A stretch of 64,000 nt of DNA from G965230065 sp965230065 (lineage in GTDB: Bacteria; Bacteroidota; Bacteroidia; Cytophagales; Cyclobacteriaceae), in assembly GCA_965230065.1 (NCBI GenBank), contig OZ245942.1, positions 1,240,001 through 1,304,000 of the forward strand, read 5' to 3'. Both the position numbers and the translations under genes were made by a program. The notes beneath the pieces were generated by a model. The model saw only the letters and a list, made by a program, of their open reading frames with translations, searched no databases and was not told the origin of the DNA. This document shows positions 44,301 through 53,514 of this stretch, in pieces; position 1 is the first letter of the stretch, and each line of letters begins with the position of its first letter.

Positions 44301-45239
44301 CTATGCTACCTGCCTTTCCTGCAAACGAATAAACGCCCCCGGCAATGAGCTAACCACGGTGATTAGAAAAAATAACATGCTCATGGTAACGGCCTCGGTA
44401 GTATCTACGGGCATTTTTAACAAGTGGGGTAAAAACAATAAAGTAGCCTCACGTGCCCCTGCCCCCCCAATGGTAAACGGAAGCATGGCTGCCAGTGAAG
44501 ACAACAGGAATAAAATGGCATAATCGATAAAAAAACCTTCTACATTCAGCGACAATAAAATGGTAATTGCACAAACCACCTGCACGCCCTGCACAAGCAG
44601 GGAGTAGCCATTGATAACCCAAAAGGACTGTAAAAATATGGGAAAAAGTATTTTTAAAACCACATAGTACAGCAGGTATATCAGTATCCACCCCCCACCC
44701 ACCCACAAAAAAATAGGGTTAACTTTTATCATGCTGGAAAAGGGCGTGAGTAAACACACAAGCACACCCAGGGCCACTACGCCACCCAGCCGGTCGGTGA
44801 GCGTGGCCGCCAGCAGAGACTTCAGGGAAGTAGTATAGTTTTTTTTTAACAAATACACTTTGTATCCATCTCCGCCAATGCCACCGGGCAGAAAAAGGTT
44901 GTAGTACATGCCAATGAAGCAAAGCTTGGTATTGACCCATTTGCCCAGTGGCAAACCGATACACTGCAACAAAACATCCATACGATAGGCACTGACAATT
45001 TTAGAAATTAACAGCAAAACCAGGGAAGGAACCAGCCACAAAAAGTTGGCATTGCGAAAAATTTGTCTGATTTCCTGCCAGTTAAGTTGGTGCAACACCC
45101 AATACAGGGCAAGTCCCGAAATTGCTATCTTTAAAAAAAATTTCAGGTAGTCTTTAAATTGTGACCGGCCCCGAAAATGTTCTTTGCTTTCCAACAAAAG
45201 ATTCTTTGATTTGATATGGTGTTTTATTCTGCGATTCAA
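44301..45239 (-). CDS. LPG synthase-type transmembrane protein (UPF0104, flippase-like)
   Basis: Up to 312 residues with about eight membrane helices (FFLKIAISGLALYWVLH, WLVPSLVLLLISKIVSAYRM and on). Typical family blocks are YRMDVLLQCIGLPLG, FLPGGIGGDGYKVYLLKK and LPFTIGGAGAREATLLFL. The group is thought to move or synthesise lipid-linked intermediates. The frame starts with TTG at 45239 and overlaps the DPM-like gene by 86 bases; no ATG precedes the first helix, so TTG at 45239, 45197 or 45194 must serve. Coupled translation with the DPM-like gene is likely. Confidence 0.8.
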   Translation of the reverse strand: MNRRIKHHIKSKNLLLESKEHFRGRSQFKDYLKFFLKIAISGLALYWVLHQLNWQEIRQIFRNANFLWLVPSLVLLLISKIVSAYRMDVLLQCIGLPLGKWVNTKLCFIGMYYNLFLPGGIGGDGYKVYLLKKNYTTSLKSLLAATLTDRLGGVVALGVLVCLLTPFSSMIKVNPIFLWVGGGWILIYLLYYVVLKILFPIFLQSFWVINGYSLLVQGVQVVCAITILLSLNVEGFFIDYAILFLLSSLAAMLPFTIGGAGAREATLLFLPHLLKMPVDTTEAVTMSMLFFLITVVSSLPGAFIRLQERQVA

Positions 45240-46122
45240 AGTAAGTGCGCATGATTAGTTCGGCCATAAAGCCAAAGGTAACCAGCTGGATGCCCCCCAG
45301 CACCAATAACACACCCAGCAAAAGCAGGGGACGGCCCCAAATATCATGGCCCAGTAATTTTTCTGCCAGCATGTATGTATTGATAAGGCAACCTGCAAAA
45401 AAACTGAAAATGCCCAGGGTACCGAAAAGGTGCATGGGTTTTTGCACGTATTTCTGAAAAAATAACATCAATAATAAATCGCTCATTACCCGAAAGGTGC
45501 GCCCCAATCCGTATTTAGATTCCCCATGTATACGCGGGTGATGGCGTACATTCACTTCTGTGATGGTAGCCCCCTGTATTTTGGCCAATACGGGTATAAA
45601 CCGATGTAACTCACCATACAAACCCAGATTTTTGGCAATATCGGTCCTGAATATTTTGAGCGAACAGCCGTAATCATGAATATTAACCCCGGTAAGCCAG
45701 CGGATGAGTTTGTTGGCAATTTTACTCGGAATTTTTCGCAATAGCATCCCATCTTTCCTTTTGGTACGCCTGCCTGCAATCAGTCCCCACCCCTCTTGTT
45801 CTATTTTTCTCAGCATCATGGGAATATCAGCCGGGTCGTTTTGCAGGTCGCCATCCATCGTTAACGTATATTCCCCGGCAGCATGTTGTATACCGGCGGC
45901 CATCGCGGTGGTTTGCCCGTAATTTTTATTAAAAATCAGGAGTTTGACCCTATCCCATGCTAAATCTTTAATAATATCAACTGTATGGTCCGTAGAGCCG
46001 TCATCTACCAGAATGAGTTCATAGGCTATTCCAGAGAGGTGCTTTGCCAGAGCCTCCAGCAGTGGTCCCACATTTTTCTCTTCATTGAGCAGGGTAATTA
46101 CGACAGATACTTTCATGGACAT
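45154..46122 (-). CDS. DPM/ArnC-like polyprenyl-phosphate glycosyltransferase
   Basis: 322 residues. An N-terminal GT-A domain (VSVVITLLNEEKNVGPLLEA, ELILVDDGSTDHTV, LTMDGDLQNDP with D-x-D-L-Q) and two C-terminal membrane helices near 235-300 (FGTLGIFSFFAGCLINTYML; LLLGVLLVLGGIQLVTFGFM). That is the architecture of enzymes loading a sugar onto undecaprenyl phosphate at the inner leaflet, as ArnC or GtrB do. With the ArnT-like enzyme and the flippase-like protein it would form donor synthesis, movement and transfer. ATG 46122 or ATG 46116 are possible starts. Confidence 0.88.
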   Translation of the reverse strand: MSMKVSVVITLLNEEKNVGPLLEALAKHLSGIAYELILVDDGSTDHTVDIIKDLAWDRVKLLIFNKNYGQTTAMAAGIQHAAGEYTLTMDGDLQNDPADIPMMLRKIEQEGWGLIAGRRTKRKDGMLLRKIPSKIANKLIRWLTGVNIHDYGCSLKIFRTDIAKNLGLYGELHRFIPVLAKIQGATITEVNVRHHPRIHGESKYGLGRTFRVMSDLLLMLFFQKYVQKPMHLFGTLGIFSFFAGCLINTYMLAEKLLGHDIWGRPLLLLGVLLVLGGIQLVTFGFMAELIMRTYFESQNKTPYQIKESFVGKQRTFSGPVTI

Positions 46123-46412
46123 GATTGCTGAGGAACAAAAAAACTAAAGCATAGTACGGCGATTTTATTCTTTTTATGAACTTTAATACTTTATCAAATT
46201 ATTATTTTAGAATTACCAAATTGTTAAAATCAGATATTGTACTGCCGAACATTTCTGTTCGGTGTATGCAGACAAGAAAGTTCGCTATACAAATCGCCCT
46301 TATTAATTTGTGTATCATCTCATCCAACATAAGTTTATATGGCTTCGCTTTTTAACCAAAACAGTAACCTCCGTTCTTTTTTAACCAGTAAAACAATAAC
46401 TTGGTACACACT
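46123..46412. other. Intergenic region with one small hairpin
   Basis: The divergent gap between the DPM-like gene and the FAD oxidoreductase. CCGAAC (46245-46250) pairs with GTTCGG (46257-46262). The rest is AT-rich; presumably promoters of both genes lie here, none convincing by eye. Confidence 0.4.
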
Positions 46413-48131
46413 ATGATTGACCGACGAAGTTTTATAGAATTACTTAGCATGGGCGGTGGTGCTTTGGCGGCTGCCTCTTTTACCATTCCCAAATTTGCAC
46501 ATGCCCAGGCCGAGCGTCAAATTGCCCAGGCAGGCAAAAATGAACTGGCTGCGGATGTGGTAATTGCCGGAGGTGGTTTGGGAGGCTGTGCGGCAGCTTT
46601 GGCTGCCCTGCGTAACGGGCTGGATGTAATCCTTACAGAAGAAACCGACTGGATTGGCGGACAAATCACCCAGCAGGGCGTACCTCCAGATGAACATCAA
46701 TGGATTGAAACACACGGGGCTACCCAGCTTTACCGGGACTTTCGTACAGCCATCCGTCAGTACTATTTTAATCATTATCCCTTAACCGAAGCCGCCCGGA
46801 GCCGTCAATATTTCAATCCCGGAGATGGGGCAGTTTCCCGCTTATGTCACGAACCCCGGGTGGCGCTGGCCGTACTGCAAAACATGCTGGCCCCTTACCT
46901 AAGCTCCCGCCAATTGGTATTGTTACTTGAACACAAAGCAGTGGGTGCCGATGTAAGCGGGGATAAAGTAAATGCCCTCCAAGTACGCAGTCAGCGTTCT
47001 GGCAATGAAATCGTACTCAATGCCCCCTATTTTGTGGATGCTACCGAACTGGGCGATTTGCTGCCTCTTACTGGCACTGAATACGTAACCGGCACAGAAT
47101 CAAAACAGGAAACGCAAGAGTTGCATGCTCCTGAAAAAGCCAATCCGGAAAACCAACAGGCTTTTACCGTGTGTTTTGCCATGGATTATGTACCCGGCAC
47201 CAACAATGTGATTGAAAAACCCCGGGAATACGATTTTTGGCGCGACTTTGTGCCGGAGCTGACCCCATCCTGGCCTGGCAAGTTGTTATCACTTACCTAT
47301 ACTCATCCATCTTCTTTACAACCCAAAACGCTGGGTTTTCATCCCGAAGGCATTCCTACCGGAGACGTACTTAACTTATGGAATTATCGCAGAATTATTC
47401 ATAAAAGTAATTTTGTGAAAGGCACGTACCCCGGAGATGTTACGGGTATCAATTGGCCACAAAACGACTATTTTCTGGGTAACCTGATTGGCAAAGGCGA
47501 AGAAGGTTTTCAGCAACACTTTGCACGGGGCAAGCAGTTGAGTTTATCGCTCTTCTATTGGCTACAAACCGAAGTGCCCCGCCCCGATGGCGGACAGGGC
47601 TGGCCCGGATTGCGGCTACGTCCCGATGTGGTGGGTACGGAAGATGGTATGGCAAAATATCCGTACGTGCGTGAATCCCGCCGGATTAAGGCCATGTTTA
47701 CCGTATTGGAAGAACATGTAGGCAAAGCCAACCGGGCACTGGTTACCGGAAAAGAGCAAAATACGGCAGCAGATTTTTACGACAGCGTAGGCATTGGCTA
47801 TTACCACATCGACTTGCACCCCAGCAGCAGAGGTGATAATTATATTGATTTTGGTTCGTTGCCTTTTCAAATACCGCTGGGTGCTTTGCTGCCAAAACGC
47901 ATGGAAAACCTGCTTCCTGCCAATAAAAACATTGGTACTACCCATATCACCAATGGGTGCTACCGCCTGCATCCGGTAGAGTGGAGCATTGGGGAGTCGG
48001 TAGGCACATTGGTGGCATTTGCACTCGGGAAAAAAGTGGCTCCCCAGGCAGTAAGGGAACAAAAACCGTTGCTGGAAGAATTTCAGCAACATATTCGCAA
48101 ACAAGGTATTGAAACGCACTGGCCGGCATAA
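46413..48131 (+). CDS. Tat-exported FAD-dependent oxidoreductase
   Basis: 572 residues from ATG 46413 (TTG 46401 is also in frame). Twin-arginine signal D-R-R-S-F-I-E at 3-9 followed by LLSMGGGALAAASFTIPKFA. Dinucleotide-binding motif VIAGGGLGGCAAALAALRNG at 50-69, then ETDWIGGQITQQGV, the block of the FAD_oxidored family that resembles xanthan lyase/fumarate-reductase-like flavoproteins. The end (TNGCYRLHPVEWSIGES) matches the family too. Export via Tat implies folding with FAD in the cytosol before translocation. Substrate unknown; a role in sugar or polymer breakdown fits the neighbourhood of sulfatases but is inference. Confidence 0.87.
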   Translation: MIDRRSFIELLSMGGGALAAASFTIPKFAHAQAERQIAQAGKNELAADVVIAGGGLGGCAAALAALRNGLDVILTEETDWIGGQITQQGVPPDEHQWIETHGATQLYRDFRTAIRQYYFNHYPLTEAARSRQYFNPGDGAVSRLCHEPRVALAVLQNMLAPYLSSRQLVLLLEHKAVGADVSGDKVNALQVRSQRSGNEIVLNAPYFVDATELGDLLPLTGTEYVTGTESKQETQELHAPEKANPENQQAFTVCFAMDYVPGTNNVIEKPREYDFWRDFVPELTPSWPGKLLSLTYTHPSSLQPKTLGFHPEGIPTGDVLNLWNYRRIIHKSNFVKGTYPGDVTGINWPQNDYFLGNLIGKGEEGFQQHFARGKQLSLSLFYWLQTEVPRPDGGQGWPGLRLRPDVVGTEDGMAKYPYVRESRRIKAMFTVLEEHVGKANRALVTGKEQNTAADFYDSVGIGYYHIDLHPSSRGDNYIDFGSLPFQIPLGALLPKRMENLLPANKNIGTTHITNGCYRLHPVEWSIGESVGTLVAFALGKKVAPQAVREQKPLLEEFQQHIRKQGIETHWPA

Positions 48132-48213
48132 CTGTATGACGAACCGGGTCGGAGCGATTGCAATGGCATCGGCCATCCGATTCGTCGTACATTATGCTTT
48201 TCTGTAGTTAATG

Positions 48214-48774
48214 CTAGGCCAGTGATTTTTTCCAGTTCAAATACCCGTACGTAGCTAAGCCTAAATAGAGAAAGTACAACAAGGCCAGTAAATACAATTC
48301 TTTGTAAATGTAAATGCCACTGGCCACGGCATCTACAATAATCCAGAGTATCCAGTTTTCTATCTTTTTCCGGGCCAGCATGTATTGGCCCACCAGGCTG
48401 TACGAGGTAGTAAAGGCATCCCAATAGGCGAGGTCAGCATCGGTGTATGTATCAAAAAGATAACCAATGATTACAGTACCTACAGCCCCGGTGATGGCTA
48501 AGGCCATGAGCAAATTGCTGCCAAGTGTGGTGACTTTAAGCACCGATTTGTTTTTTCCGCCATACAACCACTCGTACCACCCATAAAAGCCAAGAATTAC
48601 ATAAATTACGTGCAACACCAAATCGGAATAAAGCTTTGCCTCAAGAAAGACAATGCCACTGAGCACCACACCTACAATACCGGTAGGCCATCCCCACACG
48701 TTTTCCTGGGTATTGAAATAAACGGCAATAAAGCCGAAGATAACGGCAAAAAGTTCGTAATAATTAAGTTCCAA
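48214..48774 (-). CDS. pnuC: Nicotinamide riboside transporter PnuC
   Basis: 186 residues with about seven membrane helices. PnuC blocks are visible: YFNTQENVWGWPTGIVGVVL, then VLHVIYVILGFYGWYEWLYG with the W-x-x-W-pattern, and LVGQYMLARKKIENWILWII with the conserved W. The start codon is TTG at 48774; no ATG precedes the first helix. PnuC passes nicotinamide riboside or a related B vitamin down its gradient; phosphorylation by a kinase traps it. No THI or NiaR-type element could be recognised. Divergent from hemW. Confidence 0.9.
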   Translation of the reverse strand: MELNYYELFAVIFGFIAVYFNTQENVWGWPTGIVGVVLSGIVFLEAKLYSDLVLHVIYVILGFYGWYEWLYGGKNKSVLKVTTLGSNLLMALAITGAVGTVIIGYLFDTYTDADLAYWDAFTTSYSLVGQYMLARKKIENWILWIIVDAVASGIYIYKELYLLALLYFLYLGLATYGYLNWKKSLA

Positions 48775-48866
48775 GTTTGGTTATAGTTTGATGTTTGTTG
48801 TTTTTGGTTTAGCTTCAAACTGAAAACATTAATCCAGTTGAAAAGGCAGCAAACTTAAGAAATATT

Positions 48867-49997
48867 TTGGCGGGCATTTACATCCATATTCCTTTTTGCA
48901 GGCAGGCATGTCATTACTGTGATTTTCATTTCAGTACCAACCTCACACGCATGCCCGAAATGGTTAAAGCAATTTGCAAAGAGCTTGACTTGCAAAAAGA
49001 TTACCTCCAGGGCGATACTGTAGATTCTATTTATTTTGGAGGGGGCACACCTTCGTTGCTTGGAGAAGCCGATGTAACCCAGTTATTACAACAGGTGTAT
49101 GATTTGTTTCCTGTAGAAAAAGGGGCGGAAATTACCCTGGAAGCCAACCCCGATGACCTTTCTGTACAAAAACTGTCTGAGCTAAAGGTAGCGGGCATCA
49201 ACCGCCTCAGCATTGGTATTCAGTCTTTTGCTGACCAGCACCTGCAATGGATGAACCGGCTGCACACGGCTGAGGAATCGCTCATGTGCATACAAAATGC
49301 CCGAAAAGTAGGTTTTGGCAATATCAGTATTGACCTTATTTACGCGGTGCCTGCAACGGCTCACAAAACCTGGAAAAAAGACCTGGCTACGGCCATTGAT
49401 TTGAAGCCTGAACATATTTCGGCTTATTGCCTTACCATAGAAGAAAGTACAGCCTTTGGCAATTGGGTGAAGAAAGGCAAAATGCAGGATATTGATGAAG
49501 AATATGCCGCACAACAGTTTGAAATCCTCATGGAGACTTTGACTATGGCTGGTTATCAGCAATACGAAATTTCTAATTTTTGCCTGCCCGGCTATCATTC
49601 CCGGCACAACAGCAATTACTGGAAAAAAGGAAAATACCTGGGCGTTGGCCCTTCAGCGCATTCGTACGATGGGGAAAGCCGGCAGTTTAATGTAACAAAC
49701 AATACCAAATACCTGAACGCGTTGGCAGAAAACAGGCTGCAACACATTTATGAAATGCTGGAGCCGCACGACCAGGTGAATGAATACATCATGACCAGCC
49801 TGCGTACCCAATGGGGCTGCGACCTGAACAAACTAAAAACAGATTTTGAGTTTGACCTACTCTCGGCCAATGAAAGGTATGTGAATGAACTGCTTCAACA
49901 AAAAAGAGCTATTATATCAGAAAACCACCTTATTTTGACCAATGCAGGAAAATTGCTTGCTGACAAAATTGCTTCAGACCTCTTTTTGCTCAAATAA
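48867..49997 (+). CDS. hemW: Radical SAM heme chaperone/coproporphyrinogen-oxidase-like HemW
   Basis: 376 residues; the natural start is TTG 48867 giving MAGIYIHIPFC. The radical SAM cluster Cys11-x-x-x-Cys15-x-x-Cys18 (FCRQACHYCDFHF) carries an extra aromatic after the third Cys, typical of the HemN/HemW family. FGGGTPSLL, LEANPDD and INRLSIGIQSF complete the SAM-barrel, and the HemN_C-type end follows. HemW inserts or carries heme rather than oxidising coproporphyrinogen; the two cannot be separated fully by eye, but the missing HemN-specific C-terminal cysteine region favours HemW. The 3' end overlaps the convergent NDH-2 gene by 24 bases. Confidence 0.9.
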   Translation: MAGIYIHIPFCRQACHYCDFHFSTNLTRMPEMVKAICKELDLQKDYLQGDTVDSIYFGGGTPSLLGEADVTQLLQQVYDLFPVEKGAEITLEANPDDLSVQKLSELKVAGINRLSIGIQSFADQHLQWMNRLHTAEESLMCIQNARKVGFGNISIDLIYAVPATAHKTWKKDLATAIDLKPEHISAYCLTIEESTAFGNWVKKGKMQDIDEEYAAQQFEILMETLTMAGYQQYEISNFCLPGYHSRHNSNYWKKGKYLGVGPSAHSYDGESRQFNVTNNTKYLNALAENRLQHIYEMLEPHDQVNEYIMTSLRTQWGCDLNKLKTDFEFDLLSANERYVNELLQQKRAIISENHLILTNAGKLLADKIASDLFLLK

Positions 49998-51335
49998 TGA
50001 AATGCTTTTGATGCCTTTCTTTTTCTGCCGCACATTTTTGCGGTAATCATAAGGCCGGATAATGAGGCGCGTACCCCGGTCATAGGTAAAATAATTCCAA
50101 AGCCAGTTGCTTAGTACAATCAGTTTCTGGCGGAAGCTTACCAAGTACATCAAGTGTATAAATATCCAGATAAACCAGGCGAAGAAGCCCCCAAACCTGA
50201 GCTTGCCCGGCAGGTCGGCCACCGCCCGGTTGCGGCCAATGGTGGCCATAGAACCTTTATCTGTGTAATGAAATGGCTTCATGGCTTTGTCCTTAACTTT
50301 TCGGGTAAGGTTTTTTCCTAAAAGTTTACCTTGCTGCATGGCCACGGCTGCCAGTTGCGGGTGTCCGTTAGACGTTTCTTCCGACTTCATCATGGCTACA
50401 TCCCCAATGGCAAAAATATTTTCGTAACCTTTTACGCAGTTATATTCATCCACTATATAACGGCTTCTTTCTATGATTGCCTTGTCCAGCCCGTTCAGGA
50501 TTACTCCTTTTACCCCGGCTGCCCACACCACAGTTTCGCTCGTTATTTTCTCTCCATTGCTGAGCGTAACGGTAGTGCCGTCAAAGTCTTCTACCATGGT
50601 TTCTAGTTTCACATCTACTTTAAACCGCTTTTCAAGGTCGTGCAATGCCCGTTTTCCTGCGTGATCTGACATGCCATTGAGCAACCGGGGCAGCCCTTCT
50701 ACCAGGTAGATATTCATCACATCAAAGTTGATTTCAGGATAGTCTTTGGGCAGTACATGCTTTTTGAGTTCACCCAATGCCCCGGCGAGTTCTACACCAG
50801 TGGGTCCACCACCTACAATCACAAAGTTGGTGAGGCGGTCTATCTCACCTTCATCTTCGGAGGTAACTGCCTGCTCAAAATTCTGTAAAATGTGGCTTCG
50901 CAGGTTAAGGGCATGCGGCACCTGTTTAAGAGGAAAAGCCAAAGCTTCAGCCGATTTATTGCCGAAGTAATTGGTTTTGGTACCACAGGCAATCACCAGG
51001 TAATCGTATTTGATGCTGCCGATATTGGTTTTTACCAGATTTTGCCCGGCATCAATTTCACTTACAGTAGCTACCCGAAAGAAGAAATTCTTAACATTAT
51101 CAAAAACCTTCCGCAATGGCCCGGCAATAGAGTCAGGCTCCAGGCCGGCAGTTGCTACCTGATAAAGCAAAGGTTGAAAGGTGTGGTAATTGTGCCGATC
51201 CAGCATAACCACCTGATAGTCTTTTTTAGAAAGGTTTTTTACCATCTGAATTCCGGCAAAACCTCCGCCTATGATAACGATCCGTGGTTTACCAATGTCT
51301 GGAACGTGCGCAGTGATAATGTTATGGTCTGTCAT
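49974..51335 (-). CDS. Type II NADH:quinone dehydrogenase (NDH-2)
   Basis: 453 residues. Two Rossmann motifs: RIVIIGGGFAGIQMVKNLSK near 18-37 for FAD and NFVIVGGGPTGVELAGALGE near 170-190 for NADH. AQ-x-x-QQG quinone-side motif appears as AVAMQQGKLLGKNL near 340, and the C-terminus has an amphipathic/hydrophobic helix (FFAWFIWIFIHLMYLVSFRQ) for membrane attachment. The enzyme feeds electrons from NADH to menaquinone without pumping protons. Monocistronic; overlaps hemW by 24 bases tail to tail. Confidence 0.92.
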   Translation of the reverse strand: MTDHNIITAHVPDIGKPRIVIIGGGFAGIQMVKNLSKKDYQVVMLDRHNYHTFQPLLYQVATAGLEPDSIAGPLRKVFDNVKNFFFRVATVSEIDAGQNLVKTNIGSIKYDYLVIACGTKTNYFGNKSAEALAFPLKQVPHALNLRSHILQNFEQAVTSEDEGEIDRLTNFVIVGGGPTGVELAGALGELKKHVLPKDYPEINFDVMNIYLVEGLPRLLNGMSDHAGKRALHDLEKRFKVDVKLETMVEDFDGTTVTLSNGEKITSETVVWAAGVKGVILNGLDKAIIERSRYIVDEYNCVKGYENIFAIGDVAMMKSEETSNGHPQLAAVAMQQGKLLGKNLTRKVKDKAMKPFHYTDKGSMATIGRNRAVADLPGKLRFGGFFAWFIWIFIHLMYLVSFRQKLIVLSNWLWNYFTYDRGTRLIIRPYDYRKNVRQKKKGIKSISLFEQKEV

Positions 51336-51467
51336 ATTTCAAATCAGTTGAAAAGATGCATAAGCTATTCAATCTACATAACGAATAGAAAATAGGGTTG
51401 TTCATGAAAACGATAGAACAAATAAAAAAATTTGATTATTTTAACCAACTCAAAAACCCCTCAAACC

Positions 51468-53510
51468 ATGAATAGCTTATCACACCTAACGCTTATTTTG
51501 TCTTGTTTTATCATTTCTTTGAGTTTGCATGTGTACGGCCAGCAAAAAGAAGTTACGCTCAAGATAAATCCAGACCCCACTATCGTTGAAGTTGGAAAAA
51601 CTTTGCAACTGCAAGTAGCAGCCCTGGATTCAGCAGGCAACCAACTTTCAGATTCTACTATTCGGTATTGGCCTTTACAGCTAAAAGGGGTGCAGCAAAA
51701 TATTATTTTTACCGCTGGCGTGAAGGTAGACAGTACCGGGCTTATTACAGGAAAAACACCGGGTATTTACGACATCATCATTATGCGCCCGCCTGCCGAA
51801 AAAGGGGAAGGCTTCTCCCGCATTATCCAAAAGGTGCAGGTAATCAACCAGCCTGTTGCTAAAATTGATATAGAAAATATCAATACCCGCCTATATCAGG
51901 GTACACTTACTCCTTTGAACTTTCAGGTATATGACCAGGGAGGATTTCTCATTGAAGATGCTGATGTGAAAATTTCTGCTTCCAATCCCAAGGTACTGAA
52001 AATTGTCAATGCGCATAATTTGTATGCACTTAATACCGGAAAATCTACCATCACGGTCAGCAGCCAGGGCTTCGAGAATGAAGTAGATATTGAGGTTGTC
52101 GATAATCCGGTAACACAACTAACTTTACATGCCAATGCAATGGATGCAAGAACCGGAGATGTATTGCATTTTGAAACACAGGCAATGGATAAGGCTGGCA
52201 ATTCACTGAATGACGTTCCCATCCGCTACAGTGTAAGTGGTACGGCAGATGAAGCTGCTTCAGGCGCAACAGCCATGATTACCCAAGAAGGCAGATTTGT
52301 AGCAGAAAAGGCAGGCACGTATACAGTTACCGCTTTTTCGGGCAACCAGGCAGCAAGTACCGTAGTTGAGATTGTCCCCCGGCTTGTAAGCCAGAAGATA
52401 GTGATGACAGGGCAAGGCAGTGTGAGCAACAAACACACTTCCGATTTTTGGGTGTGGGAAGGCGTAGATGGAAAAGACTATGCCGTAACAGGCACCTGGG
52501 GTGCCGATGGAAAAGCCTATTTCTGGGAAGTGACAGACCCTGCAAACATCACTCTGATTGACAGTGTGCAGGTAGACGCCCGCACGGTGAACGATGTAAA
52601 AGTGTCGGAAGATGGCAAAATTTGCGTGATCAGCCGGGAGGGTGCCTCTAACCGAAAAAATGGTATCATCATTTTAGATGTGACCAATCCTCGTGATGTG
52701 CAAATACTTTCTACCTATACCGAGCAACTTACCGGAGGCGTTCACAACCTTTTCATTTACAATGATCATGTATATGCCCTGAGCAATGCACAGCGGTATG
52801 AAATTATCAATATTGAAGACCCGGCCAATCCCAGGCGGGTATCCAAGTTTGAACTGGAAAACTCCGCCCGTTTTATTCATGATGTATGGATAGAAGACGG
52901 CATTGCCTATTCCTCCAACTGGACCGACGGTGTGGTGATGGTGGATATTGGCAATGGCGTAAAAGGGGGAAGCCCTGAAAACCCGGTGGAAATCGCAAGA
53001 GGCAGGGTTGAAGGAGACGCCAATCACGCTGCTTTTCCTTACAAAAGTTCCTCTACCGGAAAGTTTTATGTGATTGCCGGAGACGAAATATTTCCCTTAT
53101 CAGCTATGTCTTCACCAAATCTGGAAGAAGTGATGATTCCTGCGGGTTACCTGCATTTTATGGACTTTACCGATCCTGACAACCCCAAAGAGGTAGCGCG
53201 TTATGAAGTGCCCGAAGCCGGCTCACACAACTTCTGGGTAGAAGATGATAAACTGTACATCGGCTATTACAATGGTGGCCTCAGGGTAGTGGATATCTCC
53301 GGCGATTTGATGGGCGACCTGTATGCACAAGGACGGGAAATTGCACATTACAAACCTTTCGATGGAAACGGTTTTATACCCAATGCCCCTTTTGTTTGGG
53401 GCGCTCAGCCTTACAAAGGGCATATCTTCTTCTCAGACTTCAATTCAGGCTTATGGTCCTCTAAACTGGAGCCTGTTGTACCTGACGAAACCAATGTGGA
53501 AATCCGATAA
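51468..53510 (+). CDS. Secreted Ig-like/LVIVD-propeller protein
   Basis: 680 residues from ATG 51468. Signal peptide 1-24 (LILSCFIISLSLHVYGQ). Residues about 28-310 hold three or so Big2-like immunoglobulin units (KINPDPTIVEVGKTLQLQVA, RLYQGTLTPLNFQVYDQGGF, DARTGDVLHFETQAMDKAGN). Residues about 315-660 carry LVIVD-type propeller blades (GIIILDVTNPRDVQILSTYT, YEIINIEDPANPRRVSKFEL, LRVVDISGDL). Such proteins are surface beta-propellers of unknown ligand. The next gene begins 4 bases after this stop and encodes another propeller, so the two form a tight operon. A 63 bp piece of this gene is duplicated at 54665. Confidence 0.85.
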   Translation: MNSLSHLTLILSCFIISLSLHVYGQQKEVTLKINPDPTIVEVGKTLQLQVAALDSAGNQLSDSTIRYWPLQLKGVQQNIIFTAGVKVDSTGLITGKTPGIYDIIIMRPPAEKGEGFSRIIQKVQVINQPVAKIDIENINTRLYQGTLTPLNFQVYDQGGFLIEDADVKISASNPKVLKIVNAHNLYALNTGKSTITVSSQGFENEVDIEVVDNPVTQLTLHANAMDARTGDVLHFETQAMDKAGNSLNDVPIRYSVSGTADEAASGATAMITQEGRFVAEKAGTYTVTAFSGNQAASTVVEIVPRLVSQKIVMTGQGSVSNKHTSDFWVWEGVDGKDYAVTGTWGADGKAYFWEVTDPANITLIDSVQVDARTVNDVKVSEDGKICVISREGASNRKNGIIILDVTNPRDVQILSTYTEQLTGGVHNLFIYNDHVYALSNAQRYEIINIEDPANPRRVSKFELENSARFIHDVWIEDGIAYSSNWTDGVVMVDIGNGVKGGSPENPVEIARGRVEGDANHAAFPYKSSSTGKFYVIAGDEIFPLSAMSSPNLEEVMIPAGYLHFMDFTDPDNPKEVARYEVPEAGSHNFWVEDDKLYIGYYNGGLRVVDISGDLMGDLYAQGREIAHYKPFDGNGFIPNAPFVWGAQPYKGHIFFSDFNSGLWSSKLEPVVPDETNVEIR

Positions 53511-53514
53511 AGTT

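Noticed and set aside
49895..50083. Short minus frame at the hemW/NDH-2 junction
   Set aside because: Shadow of the convergent gene ends; both genes are complete without it.
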